This document shows, in pieces, positions 35,537-46,839 of a stretch of 64,000 nt of DNA. The stretch comes from Byssochlamys sp. IMV 00236 (lineage: Eukaryota; Ascomycota; Eurotiomycetes; Eurotiales; Thermoascaceae): positions 124,001 through 188,000 of the forward strand of contig MSJH02000810.1 in NCBI GenBank assembly GCA_001931875.2. Reading direction: 5' to 3'. Below the pieces are notes generated by a model. The model had not been told where the DNA came from. It did no database searches and saw only the letters and a list, made by a program, of their open reading frames with translations. Positions within the stretch are counted from its first letter, which is position 1; every line of letters begins with the position of its first letter. A program made the position numbers and the translations under genes.

Positions 35537-36013
35537 CTAGTACAAGCCAATAACGACATCACCACGAACTCTTGCAGTGAGGTGAACTTCAGCTTCTAGG
35601 TCGAGCTTGATACCGACCATCAGACCGGCGTCTTTTAGGTTGCCTTCTTTGTCGGTGGCGCCTTTGAGGAGGCCTCCTACATTATGAAAAATGACAAAGG
35701 TTAGTTGTTTTTCGGTGACTTTTTGCATCCAATCTGAGGGGGACCATGGTCTCGGGATTATACTACTCACCAGCAGGTCGGGACAAGTTATCGGAAGTAG
35801 GAGGATGCGGGAGCGTAGAGAGAGCGGCTGCTCTCCGACCACCCTGGGCTTGACCGTCATCGCTTTCTGACGAGTAGCCGGTGCCGTTGAGGGGAGTTTT
35901 GTTGGCACTGGAGCTACAAAATCAGTATGTTTGGCTTAGGTAGGGTTGGGATGGCTGGAATTGGTTCCATCAACCCTCTCTGAGTGTGGAGGAACGTACA
36001 GTGTTGTAGACAT
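35537..36013 (-). CDS. Small conserved-looking protein of unknown function, 98 aa
   Basis: Three exons: 36013-36000 (14 nt, MSTT plus two bases), 35913-35771 and 35676-35537 (297 nt, 98 aa). Introns are 86 and 94 nt with GTACGT/GTGAGT donors and GTAG acceptors. The first half is Ser/Asn/Gly-rich and probably disordered (TPLNGTGYSSESDDGQAQGG). The second half is compact: GGLLKGATDKEGNLKDAGLM, VGIKLDLEAEVHLTARVRGD and VVIGLY, with an alternating pattern suggesting a beta sheet. No signal peptide, membrane segment or Cys motif is present. I do not recognise the family. The unspliced middle frame reads a different 123-codon protein, so this gene is easy to misannotate. Neighbours (Dep1 and an unknown 416-aa protein) give no functional hint. 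Confidence 0.68.
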
Positions 36014-37362
36014 TGTGGATCTTTTGCAGATATTAGGGAGTAGATAGGGATATCTGTTATCCTGAGACCGGCTCAGTGATTTGTGGAAAGAAATATACAA
36101 AGAAAGGATGAAGAATTAAAACTGTGATGGTGAAGAAAGAAAAAAACAAGGATATCTTTACGAACGATTCTCGTCGAGTATATATATAGTTACAACCAGA
36201 TATTTGAAATCTAGTTCAGTTCCCTTGCCAACAGCACATATCATACGATATTGCTGATCTACGATTTCTGTCTCGTCTCAGCTTCTCCTGTCTAAGATAT
36301 GCTTGCTCGCTTCGAGATGTCGCAATCGCTCTCATGGAACAGTTAATTCCCTGCTAGCTAGCGCAAGTGCATAATGTATCGCTGTAAAGGCTTCATTCAA
36401 ATATCGAACTCCCTAGGCTGCTGGGGGAAGGGATCTAGCTAGTTCCCGTCACTAGCTAATAATGTATCTCTGGGCACCAGTCATATCGATAACAACAACC
36501 TGTCCACTTTGCAAGAATGCAAATCCACACGGTTTGGTAGGAAAAGCTTGTTGGGTGTCAAGTCGAGACGAACACGAGACGATCAGGGGGCGTCGCCGAA
36601 ACTCCACACTTCTCAAGAACATCGTACGATCGTGCAGAGGCATCATCCGGAGAGCGAGCCGAGTTTTTAGCACGTCTTGACAGTTATTTGTGGATTAACA
36701 GGGTTGCGATGGGAGCTAAAATGACAGTTCCGAAAGGCCGGGGGGAAGCTTAGTTGCTACTCGGGGAGGGTGACACCAGGGGTTGGTTGGCAACGTACTA
36801 TCTAGGTATCTATATGGTTTTGTGTATTATTATTCGAAGGGAACTGATTCACTGCCCGATTTAGGAGACATACAAAACGGATTTCTACACAATGGGCGTT
36901 GCATACCGTCTTGGCACGCCATGAGGAATTTCCTTCGTATTCAGTAGTCGGCTGGAGTTGCACTATCTCCAAGCTATCTTATCTCCATACTTACTCTAGC
37001 CATCTCCTCTTGGAGAATGGGACGCGAAAAGATGATAACTTCCCTCCTTGAGACACGATATGCTTTACATGATTCATTCTCTTTGCTACGTTTTAGCCAT
37101 GCTGATCTGAACAATCCAATCCAATCCAATCCACCTTACCTATCTACCCTAACATCAAAGCATCTTTCATAGTTTGCTATCATGGACGATTGGCGGAAGA
37201 AAACTGGAATTCCTCTGCAATCTCCTCAAACCACCCTGGTATCTCAAGAAAGGGACAACGGGTCTACTGATCGAAGATCATCCTGGGGTTTCTTCTAGTT
37301 CGTCTGTCTGGTTTTTCCAACGACCGGCCTTGTCGCATCACATTCTTCTCTAAGAAATTACT
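36014..37362. other. Divergent region, 98-aa gene / 416-aa gene
   Basis: About 1.3 kb carrying both promoters. A 38-codon upstream ORF (37182-37298) is noted separately. The stretch near 37100-37125 holds CAATC repeats (AATCCAATCCAATCCA). Confidence 0.45.
37182..37298 (+). other. Upstream ORF of 38 codons before the 416-aa gene
   Basis: The ATG at 37182 has a strong context (A at -3, G at +4) and opens MDDWRKKTGIPLQSPQTTLV, ending with TAG at 37296-37298, 64 bases before the ATG of the 416-aa protein. It could be a translated upstream ORF or a piece of a 5' exon. I found no convincing splice that joins it in frame to the main protein. Confidence 0.4.
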
Positions 37363-38706
37363 ATGGTGTTGTCTATGCTAGTAGCGCTCACTACGGCCCC
37401 TGCCCTCCTCGGTACCGCAGAGGCCATTCGTCAGGGCCAATCAAAGGATAGGAGAGAGGAACATCGCGCTCGTCGATGCAATCTTATCGTTACTTGTGTC
37501 AAATCGTGCATTCGTAGCAGGGAAATAGATAGCAGGCAGGTGGTTCTGAAGGATAATAAGGTAAGATGGTATACGAATCTTGAGGGATCATATCCTTTGG
37601 AAATATCTACATTATATCATATATATTGGCGGGCTAATGTATTATTTATATAGCTATATATCGACGTCGGAACTAGATCTGAACCAGAACAAGAGACATC
37701 TCAGCCACAGGAAACGCAATTCGGCCATCCGTTCGCAGGCTACTATCTCCCCTACCCGGACGAGAAGTACGAAGGGCTCGTCTCGACGATAGTGGACGAG
37801 CCTCCCGTGTTAAACTGGATATATGTCGATAAAGACACATACGAAGTGAAATATGGTATCCGGGCACAAGCTCAGCCTAATATCCACGGACCTTTCGACT
37901 GCACGAGACAGGACCGGCGTGTTATCCTCGAAGGTTGGGAAGGGTTTGTTGCCGTGGAAGAAGAAGAAGGACTATGGGCTTTATACTTTGACCGAGATGA
38001 CAATGGATTGAAAGGAAAAGTGAAGCCGGGAACCAGAGTGCTGGAGATCGAATTGACGAGGAAAGAAAAGCGGATTTCGAAGCAGAAGACGTCGACGGTG
38101 CAGATAGAGAAGACTGCAACAAGCTCCATCAAAAATGGAGGGGGTACTACCGTACAGAAAAATCCTGATGTGCTAACGGAAAGGGCTCCGAGTCCCTTGA
38201 AATCAAGCGCGCCCAGCATTCAGGAAGAGAGGGACCATCCACCGTATCTGGACCGTTCTGAAGAGGGTGAAAATATGGAAAAGAATTGCATGGATCAGAA
38301 CTCTCGTGTATATCGGCATAAAGAAGAGTCAGTCCATATACGATCCCCAACGTCTGACTCTGATGTCAAGAAGCCTATCGTAAGTAGTCCTGGGACTGCA
38401 GCGGATGCGCACAACATTACACAGCCAAAGATCAAAACACTCCCGATAAGAACCACAAGATCGAGTCGGCCGGACGGATTCAATGGGGCGACACCGTTAT
38501 TGAGCGTTCCCCATTCTCCGCCATCGGATGATTACTATCGTGGAACCATGTCCGATACACTGAATTCACCTGGTGAGAAGTCTGGAAGGGATAATCGTTT
38601 ATCATGGGCTGGCACGAAGGCAAAGACAAGCACATCTACGAACGCAGAATTAAGCGTTCCTAATGGCATACCAGGGACAAGGAAAAGACGATGGTCAAAT
38701 ATTTGA
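37363..38706 (+). CDS. Conserved fungal protein of unknown function, 416 aa
   Basis: Two exons: 37363-37560 and 37654-38706 (1251 nt, 416 aa), phase 0, with a 93-nt intron (GTAAGA...TATATAG). Residues 1-66 have a hydrophobic, Ala/Thr-rich start (MVLSMLVALTTAPALLGTAE) and RVVLKDNK-like end that flows into LYIDVGTRSEPEQE. The core contains FGHPFAGYYLPYPDEKYEGL, PPVLNWIYVDKDTYEVKYGI, HGPFDCTRQDRRVILEGWEG and ALYFDRDDNGLKGKV. I recognise this core as widespread in filamentous fungi but know no assigned function. The C-terminal 200 residues are Ser/Pro/Lys-rich and disordered, ending TRKRRWSNI. No enzyme motif is visible. It is followed on the same strand by another fungal unknown of similar build. 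Confidence 0.82.
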
Positions 38707-39299
38707 TTCTAGCTGCTATAGAACAAAAGCAATTATTTTGAATGGCTTGATACCATATCCACTTGTTGAATCGCCGATGGTGAAAACCTATGGGACAAAA
38801 GACAATGATATACCAGAATTCGCAGTCTTTGCTTCAGACAGAGCTCGCTACGACCTCCCGTATGAGACCAGCCACCAATTGGAAAATGAGGAGTTCTCGA
38901 ATCAAAAATAAGAGTCTCGAATAACTAGTACTCCTGACTGTGGGCCGTTCATGCCACGTTTTGGTCTGGATCGCCGGAGATGGTATGGTGAAACCATCTC
39001 ATGCGAACGTGACGCAGGGGTTATCTCTAGCAGGTTCCCTTACGCCTTTAAATCTGCAGCATGGCCATGGAGTATTACTTGTGGACTGTTTTGTAGCTAG
39101 TTAATCAGTTAGATTGACGGAAGAGAAAGCGGAACCATGGCGTGATGCCTGTTTAGACGAGGGTACCCTTTGCGCATTCACTCTACTAACCGTAGGTAAA
39201 CCGGCTTCTGAGACGATGATACTCTGAAATGCATACCTCTTAACCATCTGCATGAAGGCTGGCCTCAACTGCAGAGGTTTAATATATCATTTTGGAAAA
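38707..39299. other. Spacer between the two unknown genes
   Basis: About 590 bp between tandem plus-strand genes. No separate gene is supported; it holds a terminator and a promoter. Confidence 0.45.
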
Positions 39300-40422
39300 A
39301 TGCTAGAGCATCAAAAGGCCCAGCGGGCTCATTCTTCGAGTGTCCCTTCCGAGTCAACGAGAAGGCGGATATACCCCACGAGGTTTGATCTCTGTGCAGT
39401 CTTTCAACGCGGGGATGCATACTGACACTTACTCTTCCCAGTTCTGATGGGTCTATGGGTCCATCTACTCGATTGTGGAACAGACTTCGAGATATACCTA
39501 ATAATCCTAATGATCCCGAATGCGTAAAGGAGCTGGTCATCGTTGCGTTCGGTGCTTTTGAGAGATACTATATCTGCTGGAAGATACAAAATGGGGAATA
39601 TAGACAGGGTACGATGATCTTACCCATTTGACTTCATCATCTCTTCATAGCACGTTGGAAGGTTGTTCTGAGCAATTAGCAGATAGCTACGGCCTACCAA
39701 ACGAGTTACAGAAATGGCTTTTCCCACCGGACGGGTCAACGCGAGACTTCGACACCCTTCAGATTGTTTTCGGACATGGAGACGAGTATTTTGCATCAGA
39801 CAAGAATGGGAAGGTCTCGAATAGAGATAGCACCGCTGATTTGAAGGATAAATTGTCTGCGAGACAAGTGCCTTCGAGGCAGAATCTGAGGCGATCACAT
39901 ACACTTTCTATGACGAGTCTTCCTTCTGAACGAGAATTAAGACCCCCGTCTCTTATTCCTGTTACGCAATCACCGCCGACGAGGAGCATCAAGAGACGTG
40001 ACACGCTACGAGCAGCACGCCCGCAGAGCATCGCTATTGACGGATCCAGCTTCTGGAGCTGGCTAGAGAAGAAGACAGAAAGAGAGAGCCAAGCCCAAGT
40101 GGCAGATACTAGGTCACGACATCCAGCTCCACCAGCTATTGTACCCCAACCACCGAACCCGAAGCGAGTATGTCGTTACGTGGATGCAGGCGTCCAGACT
40201 GAGCCTGATCAAGATGATCTCGAATCGACATCGACGAGGTCCACGAGATCAAGATCCAGCAGCACTTATAGCATGCAGCGGATGTCAACTAGCCCACCTT
40301 CGATAGTTGGAACTACTATCGACGGCCCAGTGAACCCGGTTATAATGGGTAAGATGCACTCATATTTCCGGGGGAGAGGGTATAAATTAGGAGATGCTCT
40401 AGGTACCAGGCTCGTACCATGA
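39300..40422 (+). CDS. Conserved fungal protein of unknown function, 330 aa
   Basis: Three exons: 39300-39382, 39442-39608 and 39680-40422 (993 nt, 330 aa). The reading frame jumps at both introns and phases agree (2, then 1). The core reads MGPSTRLWNRLRDIPNNPND, ELVIVAFGAFERYYICWKIQ, NGEYRQADSYGLPNELQKWL (across the exon 2/3 junction), FPPDGSTRDFDTLQIVFGHG and DEYFASDKNGK. I recognise this block as a recurring filamentous-fungal module without known activity. The C-terminal half is Arg/Ser/Pro-rich and disordered, with RRSHTLSM and VDAGVQTEPDQD. The first donor is GTTTGA, weaker than usual, so exon 1 is the least certain part. Confidence 0.75.
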
Positions 40423-41410
40423 AGTGCACTATCAACTTTTTGGCGATCTGGAAAATGTGGTCATGATGCCTGAAGAGTGCAGCCGCGGAAATTAAAGCGA
40501 GTCCAGACAATGCAGGTACGAGCAGGACTGAGAAGAAAGGATACTTTCCTTGCAGGCTTGCGCCATGTTTACACACTCGCAGGAACGAGTCAAGATCTCG
40601 AGTCTCGATAAGGCCTAGGAATACCACGTCCTACCGCTCCTACGGTTCAGAAGACCGTCTAATTTTGACCTTTCGACACTAAACACCATGGAAATCAAGA
40701 ATTCTTCCCCTTCTTCTGTCTTCAAGACATCATGTTATCCCCACTGAGTGCAAGACGTCTCCTGAATATAAGAAATGGGCACACCGGCGAGAAGGCACCG
40801 TGAGACTTCCCAAAAATGCGTTCTGAGACAAGGTCCCCTTTCCTCTAATCATTTCTTCACTTTCAGATACGATTTCAAGAATCATATCTCGATTCCTGAA
40901 CTGTATATACGATAGTATGGCGGTTATAGCCAGCCACTACCCTCTCAAACGGAGACTTTCATACAATCTTACTTATCAAAGATCAAGTGAATGAGTCGAT
41001 ACAGGAGAATCTCTTTCTTGTGATATAAAGAAAAGGAGAATACTTCTTGGAGCATGGGGTATAGGGCTCAGTTCTGTCGACAGCTGCTTACCATCCTATC
41101 AGAACCCGTGGCCGTGTCTATCCAACCCCCAAAACCACACGGGACAGAGAAGGGAGCTAGCACAATGAGCACTCTTATCAGAGAAACTCTCCGATGGGAT
41201 AAGGATTAAGGTGGTATAGATCCCTCTTCACATAAAAGGAACGTATATTGTACATAAAATTTCACTCCATACACCGATTGCACCATGCGCTGAAAATATT
41301 GGGAAGATTTCTTTTTTGTATATTTACCCGAGTCCCGTCATTTGTATTGTAGACCGATCCCTTGCCCGGAAAGAAAAAAATCAACGTGAGGTTGTTCTTT
41401 TTAAAGCATT
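40423..41410. other. Convergent 3' region, 330-aa gene / coa3
   Basis: About 1 kb with no coding signal that I can support; T-rich and A-rich runs near 41310-41330 and 41376. Confidence 0.45.
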
Positions 41411-41853
41411 TCATTTGGCTTCCTGCTTCGGTGCGGCGGGGGCATCGGGGACGACGACGTCAGAGAAGTCTTCTTGTCCGACGGCTCGGATGGTGAAGGT
41501 GTCTTAGAATTTAAATGTTAGTTCGAGTGAGCTAGTGGGAATGTAATAATATATCTTTGAGAATGCTGGGTTGACATCTGAGAGAGGCGAGAAAGCACGT
41601 ACAAACTCCGATACAAAATGAGAAGAGGCCGATTCCAGTCAAGGTATTCCTGAAGAGGTACGGCCGGCGGGCACGCAGCAGGGCAGCACCGGCGCGGTAG
41701 TCCTTGCCGTAGTAGGTCGAGTTGAAGCTGTGATTGAGAGGATCATGTTAGTCTGTATTCAAGAGCGCCGATCCGGAGGGGAAAGAGAGTGGGTGAGATG
41801 GCGGCAATGGTGGAGGTAGAGGATGAGTCTTTGACTTACATTCCAGCAGGCAT
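41411..41853 (-). CDS. coa3: Cytochrome c oxidase assembly factor 3 (Coa3)
   Basis: Three exons: 41853-41840 (14 nt), 41727-41603 and 41502-41411 (231 nt, 76 aa). The product reads MPAGIFNSTYYGKDYRAG, then ALLRARRPYLFRNTLTG, a single membrane segment (IGLFSFCIGVYTFTIRAV) and GQEDFSDVVVPD with a short hydrophilic tail. This matches fungal Coa3, an inner-membrane protein that with Cox14 binds newly made Cox1 and regulates its translation. Both introns are needed: the YTFTIRAVGQEDF block starts exactly at the second acceptor. The gene is too short and broken to show as a long open frame. It is divergent from pta1. Confidence 0.88.
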
Positions 41854-42548
41854 TTTGGCTGAACAGGATATGAGGAGGAAAGCCGGAGGATAAGTCACAG
41901 CAGAACTTCTGGATCTGAGCGGTTTGCTGGCGGAGCGGAAGAGAAGTATCGCGCGGAAGTTGAAGGCATTCGCAGTGGCCTGAGGTCTTGGCGCGATGTC
42001 CCGGGGATACGAGTAAGTACTGGAAGTTATACCAACACAATTGCTGTACGGATTGCGATTTAATCATAATTAGGAGATTCCATTCTACAGGCTTAATTCT
42101 TTTATTGTTTAATTTCTGTCCTCTTCTACTGTTGTTACTGATTCTATTACTGTCATGGTCGACGATCCTGCGGCTCTGCGGCTTCGATGGGGTTTAGCGC
42201 GGCTGTCACCTTAAGAGGCAATAATACTCTCTCTACTCATCTGTACAACGCGAGCTTCTCGTCTCTTTCACTCTCGCATCCCGTAGCTTCACGCTCTTTA
42301 GTTCCCCTCAATTCACGTTTTCTGATTCATCAAAGACAATGATGACCTCTCGATATTAAACGCAACCTTGTCGTGTCCACACGACCGACGTTTACCTACC
42401 TGTGCCTTGCGCCGCGGATCTAGGCCGACAACACCACCGACGTAGACCCTCCATCGATTCCTTTTCCTCCGTGACGACGTGGGAAAACGCGACAATAATC
42501 CCATCCTCTCCTTGATTTGTTCATCGGATATCCGTTTCGCGCGTCATC
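41854..42548. promoter_or_regulatory. Shared divergent promoter, coa3 / pta1
   Basis: About 695 bp between the two start codons. It contains T-rich and pyrimidine-rich stretches and no supported gene. Confidence 0.5.
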
Positions 42549-45254
42549 ATGGCTCAGCAGACCAAGAGTCTGCGGGACCAGGTCTCGCAGCTCGAGGCGG
42601 CGCGCAATCTCGTCCTGGGTGATGCCGCCTTCTACCCTCAAATCGTGAACGGCATTTTACCGATCATAGGTGCCACAGCACAACTTGAATTGCGGAGGTG
42701 GGGAGCCGAGTTTCTGGCGGAAACATTCGCCAGCCCCGCGCTGGCCGCGGCGCAGAAGGAACAGCTCGCTGGACCTGTGGTGCAGACACTGAAGGAGATA
42801 TTGGAGCTGCCAGAGGAGGATATAGCGGTTGTTAAATATGTGGTACAGGCTGCGGCGAGTCTTTACCCGATCGTCTTCAGACACATGTAGGTGGCCGATC
42901 TCTCTTTTCGTGTGAACCTGGTATAGGAACATCGTAGGCATTGGTGGTCGCTCTGTGACTGGCTGGAGAAGCGCCGTTTAAGCTGGATGATTCTAACCTG
43001 ATCAAATCGCAGCATAAATCATCCGGAAGACGCGGCCATGTGGGAGAAAATGACGGCTCTCAAACAGATTATCCTCCGGAGATGGGACAGTGCTCCTTAC
43101 CCAGTCAAGGTGTGCTGTATCAAATTCGTCCAGAGGGTGGTTCATGTCCAGACTGCAGGCCCTATCTCAGATCCTAGAGTATGTCCCCGTGCTGTGCGCA
43201 TATCTGCATTATTGTTGACGAATATTAGCGTCCCGATAAAAACGAGACGTCCCTAGCCATTGTCCCGAGGAACCATGCTATCCTATCGCTACCAAATCTC
43301 GAAGCAGAATCATCTGGTCTGTTAGACAGACTTCTCATGGTCTTACAAGAGGATTCAAGGTGTGTCTATACATTTTGTTCAGAACAGAACGGCCTATACT
43401 GACAGACAACTAGTGATGCGGTCCTAGTCAATGCGACCTTGAACTGTCTTGCAGTCTTGATTCGAACTCGACAGTCTATAGCCGCTAAGATCATCGATTC
43501 AGTTCTCACTTTCGATCCCGTCAAACATATAAACGGCTCAATGTCTCCCACTCTTCGTGTGAACCTCAAATCGATGGAACGAACAGCTAGAGCGTTGCTG
43601 ATAAATGTGATGAAGAGGTATACATTGTCTACGAGTTGGGCCGATCTAGATGCTTATGGAGATTCCAGGAACCCGAACCATCCGCTCGCGCCCAAGATGC
43701 AGCAGTACATTGATCGACTATCACAGTCCCGGCTCGATGTCTTCGATGAAACGTCGCGAAAGCGTGGCCTACCTGCGGAGCCAACGGATGGACTCGATAA
43801 TACAAAGCGGGCGAAACTCGGCGCAGACACACCTCCTATTTTCAAGATTCCCCCTCTTCCACCTGGCCAGATCAGTTATGCGCAGCTTTACACGTTAACG
43901 GAGGACGTGGGTCTTTCAACCTTCGACGTGAAGCAACTTCCCATCGATCTTATTGTCAAGATTACGGTCCCTGTTCTAGGTCGGGTCGACCAAGGAGCCT
44001 TGACCCAGGCTATCGAGGTATGGAATTATTGCACTCGGCGTTTGCGACAGATACTGATGTTATGATAGGCTGTGCGATCACGGTATCAAACCTTGAGTAG
44101 TAGGCAACAGGCCACGCAGCAACAAGCAGCCGTCGAAGAGGAAGATGACGATTATGAACCTGAATATTCTCCCATGGATGTCCCTGATAACGCTATCGGT
44201 GAGACACAGACTACATCCACTGAAGTTGCGGAAATGCAGCCAGACCTAGTGTCTCTGGGGCCTTTTGTTTTGCCGCGGCCCCCGCCATTGACGGAAGATG
44301 AAGCAAAAGAAATAGGCAAGAGTACGGCTGAAAGAGTGTTTAGCATGGTAACATCTATGGACGCTCCACGAAAGACGGCAAAGGGTTCGAGTCAGCAACA
44401 ACTTGGCTTTTCGCGTTTGGCTGGTAGCACATTTGATCGGGATGCGTGGGTGACGCTGCTCACCAGACTTGCTACGCGAGCATCTGGCGGCTTGGAATCC
44501 GAGGAAGACAACATAAAGACCGAGGAGGGCGTGCCTCCCAAAAAGCCGACGATATCCGACTCGATACGAGAGTTATTGTATCGATATATCCTCGAAGATT
44601 TCAGGTCACGGATAAACGTTGGCATCACGTGGTTGAACGAAGAATGGTACAACGACCGTATCCAGCTGAAGTTTGCTGGCTCACAACGGCTCGAGGACTC
44701 AGACGAGGTATATGTACCACTGCATTATGATCGCTGGGTTTTGAGATTGCTCGACGGTATTCTACCATATGTGGATGCTCGAGATAAGATCCTTATTCGC
44801 TTCCTGAGCGAAATTCCGGAAATCAACACAGCCATCATCGAAAGAGTAAAGAGCCTTGCGAGGGACCCGGAGAGAGTAAATCTCTGTGTTCAAGCTCTGT
44901 TGTAAGTTCGCACTGCATCTCACCGACAAGTCCCAGACTAACATGATCCAGATATCTTGTCATGTTTCGGCCACCCGCTCGGGAAGTATGCCTCGACGCT
45001 CTGGAGGATATCTACCGGACCTGTAAGTATCCTACTCCACAATGGCTTTTAATCACGTTACTCACAATACAATAGACGAAGAATCTCGGCCCGTGGCGGG
45101 GAAGTTCCTTATCAAATGGCGACCACATGTGGTTGAGCCGCAACAAGCGCAACCCGTCAAACCGCTCCAGCAAACTGAAGGCCATACTTCCAGCAATGGT
45201 GAAACCCCAGCAGTTCAGCAACCGCAACAAGAAATGAACACAGCAGCAGGCTAA
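42549..45254 (+). CDS. pta1: Pta1/symplekin subunit of the mRNA cleavage and polyadenylation factor
   Basis: Seven exons: 42549-42886, 43013-43178, 43229-43359, 43414-44017, 44069-44901, 44952-45022 and 45076-45254 (2322 nt, 773 aa). The N-terminal half is a HEAT-like symplekin/Pta1 domain: LRDQVSQLEAARNLVLGDAA, LELRRWGAEFLAETFASP, KVCCIKFVQRVVHVQT and LVNATLNCLAVLIRTRQSIA. The linker has KRAKLG and an acidic EEEDDDYEPEY stretch. The C-terminal part contains WLNEEWYNDRIQLK and LRLLDGILPYVDARDKILIR, then a Gln-rich tail. Pta1 bridges the cleavage and polymerase modules of CPF in the nucleus. All phases agree. Two phase-2 donors put a stop codon (TAG, TAA) at the exon border. Confidence 0.9.
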
Positions 45255-46839
45255 AGTGACAAGGGATGTGTCTCTAATAAAATCAACCCTTAAACTTGGC
45301 TTGACCCCTATCAGCAGCAAATTCCCCACATATCATCGCTCCCTGACATTGAAACACGATGGAACATGGCCGGAAAGAAAACAAGGATTTCTTTATGTAT
45401 TTTTATTTTCTTTCTTCTCGCATCTGTGACTGTATTCAGAAAACACTGTTCGGGGTGGGGCGGCTGAGGCCGTTCTGTATAACAAAACAAAACCAAATAT
45501 CTGGGTCCTCGGTGTCTTGCATACGTTCTAGAGCCGAGTTTGGATGGGATAGCATATCATATCATATAATTTAGCTGCCGGTAGGAAAAGAAGACCTGGC
45601 GGTTATTTCGAAGCTGTCTAATCTCGGTACATAATTCTGGTTTACGTTCCAGTTCTAGTGTTCTAATCTGATCGCTCAAAATGAAGTGAACTTGTCCACT
45701 TACCTATGAGGATACTCCCGATAATCTGTCAATATACCTATCCTGATATCCACGTTATGTATAGGATCTGTCGCCAATTTCGCGCCATGGTCATCGCTTA
45801 TTGTCTGTCCGCTTCCCTTTCTGACTTTGACGGCTAAGATTGTAGATATTGCGCTCTTCAAAAAGTCATTGAAAGATCCTTCTCGGACGAAACCTGTGTC
45901 ATCCCTAGAATATGGAATATAGACTCGAGATGTACAGGGAGAGCCGAGAACGCACCCGATCAATTCCGTCCATGCCGGGAAGTGATGATATCAAAACCGG
46001 TAACCGAAAACAACATGTTCTATGACATGACATGAAAGACAAGGAGTTCTGCGGTGATATATGATTTCTTGACAGGAATGTCATCTGAAATTGCTGATGT
46101 CCAATCTGTCAGCTTCTCGATAGCTTGGGAGGCTGAGTTACGGGCTAATAGTAAATAAATACTGTAAGGGAAGTTAGACCCAGTATCGCATCACAAGCTC
46201 CGTTTCACTGCGTAGTTTCAGTAACGACTATATTTCACAGGGGTTGTGAGACCAGAATGAGATAAAATGTGGATTAGGCTGCGTTTTCTCCGAATTGAAT
46301 TCTTGCTGCTTATTTATATTCGAGGGTCTCTCGGACGTTGATGATGATCCCTGTATGTCTCTCCCAATCCTGCCAAATGATTTGGCTCAGATTGCCTGGT
46401 CTCAGATCGTAGGCTGATCTATGGAGGGAGTAGTTATTTATCGAATCAACTACTAAACAGTGAAGAAATGTCTCTAGGCATCAACTAAGTTACCTAGTAC
46501 TGTATGATCTAGCTTGAGAGACAGTTGCAATTCTGTTTTCCAATCTGGCGCGACGACCAAGATAGCGAACTCGTAAGGTCTCTACGCAATAAGGGAAATG
46601 CTCGTCTTCTCAGGGTTGGTGGTTACAATATACCTCCTACACCGACTCTAAGGCACCACGGCATATCATTACCCCAGAGTCTGGTAGAAGTGGACAGACA
46701 TATTCTTCACGTAAAGGAGTAGCTCGACTAGTCCGATCGGCAACTAGAGAACTGCTCTTAAAAAAACAGCGCAGAGCTCCTTGAACCTAACACGATTTTG
46801 GGGTTTGTAGCCAATGGTGATAACGTCTACATGACTCAC
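45255..46839. other. Convergent region, pta1 / phosphotransferase gene
   Basis: About 1.6 kb. A minus-strand open frame at 45700-45963 continues to the right without a start (HHFPAWTELIGCVLGSPC...), has fairly protein-like composition, but ends at an in-frame stop upstream and matches nothing I know. It may be a gene relic or chance. Nothing else is seen. Confidence 0.4.

Noticed and set aside
35537..35908. Unspliced 123-aa protein at this locus
   Set aside because: Its first two thirds read through an intron in a different frame; splicing gives a coherent 98-aa protein.
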